Assembly: GCA_009760855.2 (NCBI GenBank)
Contig: WPIO01000059.1
Span: forward strand, 602,501 to 664,500
Source of the DNA: Cristatella mucedo
Lineage: Eukaryota > Bryozoa > Phylactolaemata > Cristatellidae
DNA: 62,000 nt
Direction of reading: 5' to 3'
The position numbers and the translations under genes were made by a program. Numbering within the stretch: the stretch's first letter is position 1; every line of letters begins with the position of its first letter. This document shows, in pieces, positions 22,068 to 33,857 of the stretch. Under the pieces are notes generated by a model that saw only the letters and a program-made list of their open reading frames with translations, made no database searches and had not been told where the DNA came from.

Positions 22068-22455
22068 AGCTGTAAAGCGGCAATAGCAATAGAGATTCGG
22101 TTATCTTAGTGCTCTATACAAAACCCTTACTATCATTGTCGTTATTATTTTTAATTGATATTAGTCATACAGCTCTCTGTCTAGATTCACAGCAGGGTAT
22201 CCGCAGGTGCATAATTGTAAAGGTGTATAATTGTGGCTGGCTAGGGACTCGACTCTCTTGGTGCTCTATAAAAACACTTACTATTACTATTACGGTTTTT
22301 TTTATTTATACTACTATTATTATTATTATTATTATTATTATAGCTCTCTTCCCCTCATAGGAGCAGTTCGCCAGCGTATGGCTGTGAAGCGCCGGCATGG
22401 AGATTTAGTTCTCTTAGAGTGCCGCTTAAGCGACCCATTGTATTTATTGTTGTAC
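22068..22455 (+). mobile_element. Cluster of three decayed SINE tails
   Basis: Near 22,070-22,155, 22,245-22,345 and 22,385-22,455, GAGATTxxGTTxTCTTAG-like hairpin halves are followed by CTCTATA and ATT-rich sequence, each resembling the 3' end of SINE type 1 without a clear head. Confidence 0.55.
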
Positions 22456-22782
22456 CTCGACACTGACAGAGACAGTGAATGACACGAGGCCTTTACTTTT
22501 AAATCTACACGCAGAGGCTTTCAAGCTCCCTGTATTTACATTTTTATGGTCATTCTCCATTTCGGGAAAGCCTGCAGCTCCGCGAAGAACTCGCGGCGCT
22601 CGGCAGCCCCTTCTTCTTGACCGGCTCAGCTGTAAAGAAAATGCGAAGCCATTTGGATAGCCTACAGATGGCGCCGTTCGGCGAAGGCGCGTCGCCCGGC
22701 AGGACAGCACCATCTGCAGGGGCGCCTTTTCTCGGCAGCCCCATTCAGATCAGTCTAAAGACATCTACCACGTTCGCCGACC

Positions 22783-22930
22783 AGGTTTGCCCCGGGGTTA
22801 AAGGGCTCGCCTTTGTGACGATCCAGGTCGTGGGCCCGAGTCCTTCGGCATGTGTGCCACGCACGGATGCAGATAAAGTTCTCTTAGGGCGCTCTACGGA
22901 TGAATTATATTTATTATTTTTTTTTTTTAG
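22783..22930 (+). mobile_element. SINE type 1
   Basis: Head CCCCGGGGTTAAAGGGCTCG, box B GGGCCCGAGTCC, then AAGTTCTCTTAGGGCGCTC and a TTATATTTATT-T10 tail. Confidence 0.82.
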
Positions 22931-23054
22931 AGTATCGAAACAGATTTATTCACCCGCCCTCCTGGTGGCCGCAGAAACCTCGTAAACTCGAGGAGACTAC
23001 CGGAAGCTTTCCGACTACCGGAAGCCGGACTACCGGAAGCCGGGCTTTCGAGCT

Positions 23055-23215
23055 GTTTCTTCGCGCTATTCGCTACCTCAGCTGCCGCCCTCTGACTCAG
23101 CTATGCGCTTCTCACTTTCTCTTCGTTGCCTAAGATGACCTCGGTCAACTGCCGAATGCGATCCAAAGCCGCTTAGGCTTTGAGTGCGCTGTAGAAAATT
23201 CTCTAGCGGAGCATC
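23055..23215 (+). mobile_element. LINE family B 3' end, first of a tandem pair
   Basis: CTCACTTTCTCTTCGTTGCC through CCAAAGCCGCTTAGGCTTTG to GCGGAGCATCCG matches the 3' region of the next copy, which starts directly after it. Confidence 0.7.
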
Positions 23216-23580
23216 CGCGTAGTCTGGCTGGCGTAGTTTGGCGACAGAGGCTTTAGCTCTGCAGGTCCTAGGCTGCGGAACTCGCTTCCACAATTCTTAC
23301 GCAACGACAACTACTCTCCTGCTGCCGACTATGGCTCATCCTTTTCAGCGGTCGTGAGCAGCTACTTCCATGCTACTCACCACCTCAACTGCTCTCCCGA
23401 CTCTGCTATGCTTCCCACTTTCTCTTTGTTGCGTGAGACAAAGTCTGTTGGCTACCGAATGCGTACCGTAAGCCGCTTAGGCTGTGCGTGCGCTATACAA
23501 AACTCTTCTGCGTAACATCCCCACATGATCTTTATGACTTTGTGGAGTTACAGACGGAGATACATTAGTCTTTAAGGAGT
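23216..23580 (+). mobile_element. LINE family B 3' end, second of a tandem pair
   Basis: It runs from GGCGACAGAGGCTTTAGCTC (C-terminal coding end) to GCGTAACATCCCCACATGATC, TTTATGACTTTGTGGAGTTA and ACAGACGGAGATACATTAG. It is the reverse-complement counterpart of 19,558-19,860. Confidence 0.78.
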
Positions 23581-25080
23581 TACAAGTGGATATGCCTTAC
23601 ATGACATTGCAAGAGTGGCTAAAGGACTCGCTCTCAACTTGGAGGTAATTTTAATGGCTGCAACTTCGGCTGGGCCCGCAGCCCCGCCCCGCTGCAGCTG
23701 CACTCGCCCTTGGTCTGCGCCCCGCGAGCTCTGTCGTCTATTTTTGTCGTCTATTTTTGGGCCGAGTTAGCGATGAAGCTGAAACAAAACCAAAAGGCGT
23801 CGAAGTGAAACCAGGCCACTCAAATTTTACTTTAACCAAGAGGAACTTGGAAAATCTCTCCATACAGCTTTGCAAAACTTGGCTCTATTTGAAGAAAATC
23901 GTCTCAGCAGACGCCCACCGAAGCGTCGGTGGGGAGACTTCAGCGGCGAGCTGTGACGAGGCCTGATTGAATCTTAGTCAGCATCGAGCCCCTCGGTGCT
24001 TAGGGCACGCGAAGTTTTTCAAATATCCTCCCACCGTTCGCTCCCACCGGTGCAGCGGCCGAAAATGCCTGCGTTGGCGCCTCGAGGTCGATCGCGACCA
24101 CGCTAAACCGGAAATGGCCACTAGCGGCAGGCTCACGGCCCGGCTAGCTCAGGCAGCAGACCTTTGGACTCTCGCCGCACGGCATTCCCGTCAGCATGCA
24201 CCCGCGCCAGTTGCTAGCGTGTTAGCCAGAGTCCAACACAAGGACCGGACCGAGGGATGTTGACCTTTGGCCTCACGATTGTTCCCCGAGCTGCCTTGAG
24301 GGGCGAGGCAGCTCCGTTAGCCCGATACTTTACTCAGATGGCTTCGCAGCAGGGGCGATCTTTACTGCCCGCGATCTATTCGGTAGACGGCTCGTAACCT
24401 AGCAGCAGCAGGCCTCGATAAACTCGGAGAATATATAGCGTGCCGCCCGCTGGCTCTGCTGCCGCGAGTGACATACCGGGTCGAGCGGACAGTGCGGAGC
24501 AGTTCGCTAACGAGGCCAGCGCCACCACGTCTTACTCCACGCCGCCGACCCGTAATTTAATGTAATTTAGTGTAATGCATCTCCGTCTGTAACTCTATAA
24601 AGTAATAAAGACCACGTGGGTGTTACGCAGGAGAGTTTTGTAGACCCGCCTCTCGGCCGTTCGGCGAAAGATTTGATGAGATTTGGCGAAAGATGCGGCG
24701 AAAGAAAAAACGTCAGCATTCTATCAAAAGAGGAGTGTTATTCAAATTTATTGCGCGTGATACGGATGGTTTGATTAACAACTACTAGTATCCAAGGAGC
24801 ATTCAGAAGTTAAAACGCTACTCGAGAGATGCAGCCAGGTGGAGGTAATGCTTGCAGCCGACGTAAAGGAGAACGAGCCCGTGAATCAGCAAGAGTTTAT
24901 TATACATTTACTTACTGAAATATAGCTTATTTTATCAAATAGGTGGTGCGATTGTGAAATCTGTGTAGGCATCGGCAGGGAATATGCTTTCAGCGCCGTG
25001 TAGGTTTGCCATGACCTTGCTGGGGTCGTAGGTCAAGGATAACATCCTCCGGATCCTGGCCGTACTGGCCGGCCGTAGGC
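23581..25080. other. No gene recognised; 5' flank of WDR59
   Basis: Apart from the LINE B tail at 24,565-24,645 I see no repeat or coding signal. The WDR59 promoter and any 5' UTR exon should be in the last part, but I cannot point to a TATA box or leader exon. Confidence 0.55.
24565..24645 (-). mobile_element. LINE family B tail only
   Basis: Minus strand: AAACTCTCCTGCGTAACACC, then TTTATTACTTTATAGAG and ACAGACGGAGATGCATTACA, ending in a TTACATTAA-type tail. Confidence 0.72.
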
Positions 25081-25560
25081 ATGGGTTCGAAAGGCTGGAG
25101 CGCAGGCGATTTGCTAGGCGAATTCAAAGATGTGCCAGCAAAGACTTTGTCGCTCGACTGCGTCGGCTCCCGAGCGCTGCTCGCTGGAAAGAAGGAAGTG
25201 TGGCTGTTTCAAGTTGCCAATCCCAGTCGGGGCCTGCTGAAGCTAGCCCGAAAATCGGCGAAAGATGACGTCGAGGTTAACGTGTGCCAATTCAGCCCTT
25301 TGATTGAGAGTACGTTTGCGCTTGCAAGCGATAGCTTGGCCGAGGTGTACGCCGTTGACAGCACCAGACTGGTGGAGAAGGCGTTTCTGCGCGGCCACTC
25401 GCGCCCGGTCAGCGATCTCGACTGGTCGCGGTTCGATCTCAATTCGCTTGCGACGTGCTCGGCCGATGGCTACATTCAAACATGGGATATAAGAAACCCG
25501 CACTTTCCTTCTATGAAGATAAAGCCCGTCCAATGCCCACTGCTGGTCAAATGGAGCAAG
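25081..25560 (+). CDS. WDR59: WDR59 exon 1: start codon and first WD40 repeats
   Basis: It encodes 160 residues starting MGSKGWSAGDLLGEF. Family landmarks are SLDCVGSRALLAGKKEVWLF, then LRGHSRPVSDLDW, then ATCSADGYIQTWDIRNP, corresponding to the first propeller blades. The ATG at 25081 is chosen because the family begins only about 20 residues before the SLDC segment, and this ATG gives that spacing. The exon ends after LVKWSK at AAG|GTTAGC, phase 0. The frame runs on past the donor with residues unlike the family, which supports splicing here. An AG just before the ATG could be a cis- or trans-splice acceptor, but no upstream leader exon is identified. Confidence 0.92.
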
Positions 25561-28500
25561 GTTAGCTCAAGGCCGCTGCAGCGAACTCGCCGGCGGGAAT
25601 GTACTAGAAACTCATTCTGTCGCCGCCTCCTGCTAATCTTTCTTAATGGTAGCTTCGAAAGGTAAAGGTTTTGGTTTAAGCGTCTTCTGTATGCGGTAGG
25701 CATGCAGCTGCCAATTTTCTCCTATCCAGACGTAGGCTGGGAAGTTGTGTGTTTATAGGGTTTGTTATTTGTTTTGAGCTTCGAGATCGATCCTTCCTCG
25801 TTATGGGTGATTTCAACTTTCACTTTGATAACTTATCTGACGCTTTCAGTGCCGAATTTTGTGCATTGACTGACTCATTGTCTCTTGTGGCTCATGTGCA
25901 TGGCCCTACCCACATTAAGGGTCACACACTCGACCAGATTTTCTCATACAACTGCACTTTGTCATCACCAATTATTACCAAATCCTGCTTATCTGACCAC
26001 ATGCAGATCTCATTCAATCTACAGTGTGTGCCCACATCCTCCTCTAAAATAACCTGTGAATCGCGAAACCTCAAGACCCTTGACATCGATGCTGTCCGTG
26101 CGAGAATATCTGCTTCACCTCTGCTGCTCAGTCCTCCCTCCGATCTGTCATCATTGGTAGATAGCTACAACACGACACTAGCTGACACGCTCGACGAGTT
26201 TGCCCCTCTGAAAAAGCGCACTGTGTGCCCCCGCCCAGACGGCCTATGGTTTACCACAGACATTAAACTAGCCAAGTCTACTAAACGAAAGCTTGAAAAA
26301 GCATACAAAAGATCCGGACTAACTGTCCATCGACAGGCATATGAAGACTACTGTAAGTCGTACCAATCGATCCTAGCAAAGTTCAAGTCTAGCTTCTATA
26401 GAAAGATTGTTGAATCACAGATGCACGATCCAAAAATGCTGATGTCGACGATAAACCATCTCCTCAACCGTTCCCAGATTAGCTCCTTACCTGATGATCC
26501 TAATGATGGTCTAGCCGATCGCTTCTCTCGATTCTTTGTGCAGAAGATAGACAAGATCAGGGAATCTATCCCTGCGATGACAACATCCCCACTAGAATGC
26601 TGTTCCTCGGTTCCTGGCTGCACCTCAATGTCTGCATTTAAGCAGGTCACTAGTGATCTAGTCCTGAAGGTCGTATGTCAATCAAAGAAGACAACAAGTC
26701 CTCTGGACCCTATTCCCACTGTCCTGCTCCTACGTTGCATTGATCTGCTGCTGCCATGCATAACTAACATCGTTACTATGTCATTAGCCTCGGGTCATGT
26801 CCCAGCACCTTTCAAAAAAAGCTGTAGTCAGGCCACTTCTCAAGAAAGTGACACTAGACCAAGAGAACTTAAGCAACTACCGCCCAGTCTCCCTTCTATC
26901 ATTCCTATCAAAGACACTGGAACGGGTCGTGGCAGACCAGCTGAACTCATATATCGAAACCTCACACCTTGCTAGTAAGTTCCAGTCTAGCTCTAGAGCT
27001 GATCACTCCACAGAGTCAGCATTGCTTAGGGTATACAACGACCTACTTAGGAATGCAGACATGGGTAGAGTGTTTCTGCTTGTTTTGCTCTATCTTTCGG
27101 TAGCTTTTGATACCAAGGACCACAAAGTTCTTCTAGAGCGCCTCTCATCTCGCCTGGGCATCACTAGCACTGCTCTGAAGTGGTTCAGGTCCTATCTCAG
27201 TGGGAGACTCCAGAGTATTGACCTGAATGGACAAAGATCATCTGAGGTACCTCTGAAATATGGGGTACCTTAGGGCTCCATGCTAGGTCCAATTCTTTTC
27301 ACGGTTCATAGTCTCCCTCTTCCTGATGTGATTGCCAAGCACAATCTAGGCTTTCACTTCTATGCGGATGACACTCAATCGTACCTTTGCTTTTATCCCT
27401 CCGAGCCTTCGGGCACCTCAAATTCTCTCAACTCACTTGCTGCATGTATTGATGACATCCGCACATGGATGACAGCAAATTTTCTAAAACTAAACGATGA
27501 CAAAACTAACTTACTAGTTATGGGCAAACCCAGTGTGATTCAGAAACTGGAAAGGCTGACGCTCAAAATTGGCTCTGCCAGCATATCTCCTGTCGAATCA
27601 GCTCAAAATCTAGGTGTCATATTCCAAAGCGACCTCTCGTTAGACGACCATATCAGCTCAAATGTGCCTATTTTCAGCTTCATAACTTTGCTAAAATTCG
27701 GGCTTGTTTAGATAAGGATACCACGTCCAAATTGGTTCATGCATTCGTGACATCCCGTCTCGACTTCTGCAACTCACTGCTTACTGGCCTACCAGCATGT
27801 GCGATCAGGCGATTGCAGCTGGTGCAAAATTCTGCAGCTAGGCTTCTCTGTCGTGAGCATCGCAGTTGCCACGTTACTCCACTTCTCGCCGACCTGCACT
27901 GGCTACCAGTCAAGCAATGGATCGACTTTAAGGTTTCGTCGCTCACTTTTAGGTCCCTTCATTCTATGGCTCCAGCCTATCTCTCCGATCTACTACCCCA
28001 CCAGGCCATGCATCGTACCACCCACTTTTCGGAATCCAACAGTCTACAAATACCTCGTACAAACCTTAAATCCTTTGGAGACGGTGCATTTAGTTCGTAT
28101 GCTCCCAAAGCCTGGAACTCCCTCCGACTTGCGTCAAAACAGTCCCTGACCTGACCTCATTTAAAAGGAACCTAAAAACACCTATTTAGGACAGCATTTA
28201 GTGGGTCCATGTGATTCGTCCTTCATGTGCTTACGTGTGCTGATACTGTGCATGCTGCCACTAACCACATTTGCATGCTGACCCTGTGCATGTCACCCCT
28301 AACCATATTATTCATTTTGTTAGTTTTTCAAGCATGATTTTACTTACCGTTCAATTGCATTTCCGTTTGCAGCAGATGTAAAGTGCCTAGAAAGAGATTG
28401 AGTTCTCTGAGGGCGCTTTATTAAGTTAATTATTATTAATATTATTATTCGAGATCCGTTGATGTGACGGTTTTGCTTAGGGAAACCGTTCTTAGGGATT

Positions 28501-30854
28501 AGTAGTAGTGCTCTATGGAATGTCGCTCATCGCTCAAAAGGTGTGAGCTTACATGATTTTTTTATTTCTCGCTATGAGAGCCTTCGATTCGGTAGTTTTG
28601 CATAGGTAAACCATTCTTAGCAGGATCTGTATAGTAGTACCATACAGATCTCTGTGATTGATCAACAGCGTATTGCATAGCTGCAAAGTTAGTTATTAGT
28701 GTTGGTTGGTGAGTCCCTGGATCATAGGGCACTTGAAACGGAACGAACGCGGAGCAGTGATTAAGGAGAGTAGTCGAAGCTCACATTGGAGAATCAGAAT
28801 TTCTTTCTAATCGCACCCAGTTTTGCCAAGTCTTTTAGCCTCAGTTAAAGCCCTGTGGTTAAACCAAGATTGCAGCCGCAGGCGGATCGTGCATGCTGCA
28901 CGTGCGAGACTTTTAAGAGACCGAAAGACACGTGGCTGATCTCTGACCTGCGACTCGTTGTCTTGCTTGTTGCCAGCTGATGTCTGATTGCCGAGGTGAG
29001 CTTTACGAAGCTTCATATCTATCGATGCAGATAACAAGTGCATGTAATGACCACCGCAAAGGCAGCTGCTGCTAGCCAGTGTTGGGAGCAGAGAGCGATT
29101 ACTTTTGGGCAGATTAGAGTCTCCAGTCCGTGCTCGGTCGCCTGCTTCCGATTGTCCACGCTGAATCTGATAGTTGAACGTGCAAGGGCCATCGGCTGGT
29201 GATCCTGGTTGGTAAGTAGTTCGAATATGTAGGCCGAAGTAAGAGAATGAAGGGACCTTGAAGGGAGTGGCCTTGAAGAAGGTGCTTATGCTGCTTGATG
29301 GGGGAGCCAGCCCTCGACCTGCAAATGGAGAGTAGCAGTAGCCACCAAGTAGGCAGACTTGGCTGTGAAGCTGATGTCGACGTCCAGTGAAAGGTTTCTT
29401 TGGAGCTGGGCGCATCCAGATAGCATGCTACAGATGCTACCGGATGCATCCAGATAGCGGGCTGCAGATGCTACCGCGGAGATGTGCAGGCCATTTAGAG
29501 GAGTAGCATTTCCAGTCTGCGAGTTACACGTCGTAGCTGATGAGACGTTCGCTGCGGCGTCGTCATTCGATTCGAGAAAGTTTGCGATTGTCTCTCATGG
29601 TTTGTCGACCGCAGTCCTGGTTCTTCGAGCGTTTCTCGGAGCCTGCTCAGACTGAATGGCTGTGCTTCCCATTCGTGTTCGTGGCCTTGCGGCAAAGCTG
29701 CTGTCTGCTCCGGACCGACTCCGAGGCTCTGAAGGGCCGCGTAATTGCCGCAGCACAGTGATGCTTCGGAGCGCAGCGGTATCAGTTTATCATTGTTGCT
29801 ATGACGTCGCGGGCGTCGCCATGGTTTTTGCTCCCGCTAGTTCCAGGACCACGTGCTGGCATCGAGTCACTATCGTGACGTGCGGCTGTGGGACGTGCGC
29901 CGCAGCGACCGGCCGGTGCGGCACATGGTGGGGCACTCGCACAGAATCCTGGGGCTCGACTGGAGTCCGGCCGCCACGACGCTCGTGTCGACCGCTCTCG
30001 ACGGCGTCGTGTTCGTGTGGGACACGACGACTTCGGCGAGGGACGACTGCCGCACCCGCGAGCTGCACGCACGGCACGGCACGCCGCTGCTGCGCGCCAA
30101 GCCCACGCCCTTCGACGGCGGCCTGATGACGTCTGCCATGCCGCAGAGCCACAGAAGAGCCGACTACAACCTGCTGCTGTACAACGTGAACAGCCTACCT
30201 CATCCGGGCAGTGGTGCTGCCGCAGAAACTGCCGAGCAGCATGCGTTCATCGGACAAAACGACCTCGTCTACGACTTCCACTGGAGAGAGGCCGACGATA
30301 GTGCGTACCTGCGTTGTGTCAGGCGTCGTCACGATGGCTCGTCCGACCGCTCTTAGCCTCTAGCTTGGCGATGCTGTGAGCGCGTTTTGTTGAGCTTGGC
30401 CCCCTCCAGATCCAGCCCGATCCAGGGAGATCCAGGGAGAGACATTTTTTTTTCGTGTGTTTGCTGCCGAGGCTGCTGCCGGTTTCCGTCCGAGTTCACT
30501 TGCACGAGGGGCCAGGTCTCCACGCAGGCGTCTCTACTTCGTCTGTTTGCGGGCGCGAGTTTGGGCACTTTTGCTTTCGCTTAGGTTACCAGCTTGTCGC
30601 GTGGTCACGTGACCAGACTCTACGCCAGTGGAAATACGAGGCAGCTGCCGTTAAGGTCAGTGATTCTGGTCGAGCGGCAGCGCTGCTTTGCCTGTCAAGG
30701 GCTGCCAGTACACGGTGTGCGTGTTAATTATGTGTTAAGTACCTGCAAAGTGGCATCGCTCTGAATTAAGCACTCGCTGGGCTCTAGGAACATGGTGCCT
30801 TGCGATATTCTTGCGGCGTTCATAGCAGCGGGCGAGTACCTCGGGCCGCCACGG

Positions 30855-30887
<33 letters not shown>

Positions 30888-33766
30888 GCATATGTTGCTC
30901 AGCCTATCACGATGGATTAGGGTGCTCGTGTGCAAGTCTCTACGCAAGTGTGATAAGCCGCAGACTCTCTACCGCTTCCTCCACGGCGCACCCGGTGCAT
31001 GCTAGCTGTGCGATGGTGGTGGAGCAGCCCCTCGTACATTAGCAAGTGTGAGGCACTAGAGCGCCCTTCTGTTTTTGCAGCTATCCCAGGCAGCGTCCAC
31101 GCGGCATTTCGGCGGCAGAATCATTCACAACAGCGGCCCCACTTCGGCGGCCGAGCTCCGTGCGCCGGCTGCAGGCGAGGCGCTCGCGAACCGCGTCTCC
31201 GACGCCTGGTCCTCTAGGCCGCGAGCTCTGACGTCGACGAGTGGCAACGCGACGACGCAGGCTGCCTCAACAGGCAGAGAGCCACCGGATGTGGGTGCCG
31301 GCGGCGGCGTGCAGTCCTCAGTGCCGCACCCTGCTGCCGCGCCAGCTTTTGCTGCTCCTACGGCAAGTGGAGAGAGGATCACTGCCTCGGCTGCCACCTC
31401 GGCCACAACCGCGGCCGCTTTCCAGCTCAGGTCGCTGCCGGCACTGCCGCGGGCAGGTGGATGCTCGCTGCAGGTCGAGCTCGATTCGCTGGCCGACTTC
31501 GAGGGCGTGTCTCTCTCGGACGTGGACCACGAGCGGCTGACGTGCGCCGTGACGGTCACGTGCAGCCGGCTGCACGCCGAGCACTGTGTGCGCTTGCGCG
31601 CGAACTTCCCCCCCTCCAATCGCCCGACGGCCGCTTCTGCCGCCACCGTCGTCGGCAGCGAGCCGGTGCCGAGCTTCTACGTCGACTTGCCGCCTCCACG
31701 ATCGGCTCTCGATGGTCGCTCGTGTCAGCTGCTCGGCGCCGAGCTGGACCGCTTTGCCGCCGCAGCCGCCAACTCGATCGCCGGGCCCACGTGCCTCGAG
31801 TCGTGCGTGCGCCTGGCGAGGCAGCGGCTGGACGCGCTGCTGGGCTGCACTGCGACCGATGGCGGCAGCAGTGGCGGAGAGTCGGCGGCCGCCACGGCGG
31901 TCGCCCCTGCTCTCGGTCGCGGCACCGTCGGTGGCAGCGACGACGTCGGAGGCGTTGGCAGCAGCGGCGGCAGCTATGCGGGCAGCATGCGGCGCAGTGT
32001 CAGCAGCTTGCTGGCGGCCAGCCTGTCGTCGTCGACGGCGACGGCGGCTGCGCCTCCGACGGCCACCACCCCATCGTCTGCTCACTCGTCCGTTGGTCGG
32101 CCCGACCTGATGGTGATGGTCGGCGCTCGCACGTCGGCCGCCGTCTTCTCGCCGAGCGGCACCCTCATCGTGTTCTACCGGTCTTGGTCGTCGTTATCTT
32201 TGTCAACGTCGTCACTGTCATCGTCGAAGGGCGGAGCCGTCGGCACACTGTCGCGCAGTGGCTCGCGCGCATTCGCTGACGTGACGCTGCCGTCAGCATC
32301 GACCCTGGCACCTCCATCTGTCGCAAGGACGCCGTCGGCAAAGGGCCAGCCGCAGGGGCAGTGGCAGCAGCAGCAGCCGCCGCCACAGCTTTCTGCCCAG
32401 CTCTCGCGGAGCCCAAAATCCACGGATTACGACACTCGATCGCTGGAACGCTCCATTAGCCATCAGCGCAAGTCGAGAGACGATGGCTGGCGCGGCAGCA
32501 GCGGTAGCTACTTCGGCGTCGTCGGTCGCGCATCGTCGTCGTCGTCGGCTGCAGCAGCAGCTGGCTTGCGCAGGGACCGCTGCTCGGTGGTCGTCATCTA
32601 CGACGTGACATCGTCGCTGCCCGTCAGCCGAAAGCTCGCGTCACGCTACGCCTTGGCTGCCGAGACGAGCAAGCTCGCGTTTACATGCCAGCGCAATGCT
32701 GACGTGGTCCGAGACGAGGGCCGCTGCGACCTCGTGCAGATCTGGAAGCTTCTCGAATGCATGGCTGCATCCAGATCGGTGCAGCAGCAGCAGCAGCTGC
32801 CGCAGCAGCAGTCGCCGCACCCGCTGGTGTGGCCTGGTGGCAGCGGTGGCAGCAGCAGGAGTTTGGCCCCAGCAGCAATGGCGCCCGACGATTTCGAATC
32901 GGAAGTAGAAGAGGCATCACTTCTGGTGTGGCCGACGGCACAGGACATGTATGAGCTGGAGCAGCCCCAACGCGGCTCCGCCGGCCTTGCGCACTGATAT
33001 GCTGCTGTGCTGCGTGCTGGTACGCTAAGCTTGCTTGCCGGAGATCTATCTCCCCCGTCTCTCTTTCTCTCCCTCTCTCTTTCTCTCCCTCTCTCTTTCT
33101 CTCCTTCCCTCTCTCTTTCTCTCCTTCCCTCTCTCTCTCACTCTACCCGTCTCTCTTTCTCTCCCCGTCTCTCTCTCACTCTCCCCATCTCTCTTTCTCT
33201 CCCTCTCTTTTTCTCTCCTTCCCTCTCTCTCTTTCTCTCCCCCTCTCTCTCCCTCTCTTTCTCTCCCTCTCTCTCCCTCTCCCTGTCTCCCCCTTTCTCC
33301 CTGTCTCCCCCTTTCTGTGGGTCGATCTCAGTTCGTAGGCTGCGCTGCCATGCACCTGCTCTGTGGGGCATTGTGGGTTTTCGTCGGTTGCTTTCTCACC
33401 GGTCGTCACTGGGAGACAACGGCTGACAGCACGTGGGTGCTTAGTTTGCTCTCCTATCCTAAATCAGATTGAGGCCGAGTCGCTTCGACACTCGCCGACA
33501 AGTGGGTGTGCAGAAAATGTCCAAGAGGCAGACCTAAGCCAAGCCACCGGCTTAACCTTGACCTTTCCCAAGTCGCCCAATCAGAGCGAGCGGCATGCTC
33601 CAGAAAGGGAGCGTGCCACCCGTCTTAGTGGTGGCAAGGTGGGTGGCTGATGGTGGGAGGACGGGCCCCTTGCCTACACATCTGCTTGCCGACGAGGCGT
33701 TCTTTCAGCCGCCGGAGCAGCAGCAGCAGCACAGTGTGGACTGTAGCTAAACTGTAGCCCGATTGG

Positions 33767-33857
<91 letters not shown>

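Noticed and set aside
25749-26975. 408-codon plus-strand frame as a host gene
   Set aside because: It contains LINE endonuclease and RT-linker motifs and is part of the retrotransposon in WDR59 intron 1.
31318-32279. Long frames on other strands/frames over WDR59 exon 4
   Set aside because: Shadows of the GC-rich real frame, which alone carries the RWD motifs.
32949-32996. Stop codon at 32,994-32,996 as the end of WDR59
   Set aside because: The conserved HDVQTLAM segment and zinc domain follow in later exons, so the frame must be spliced before this stop.
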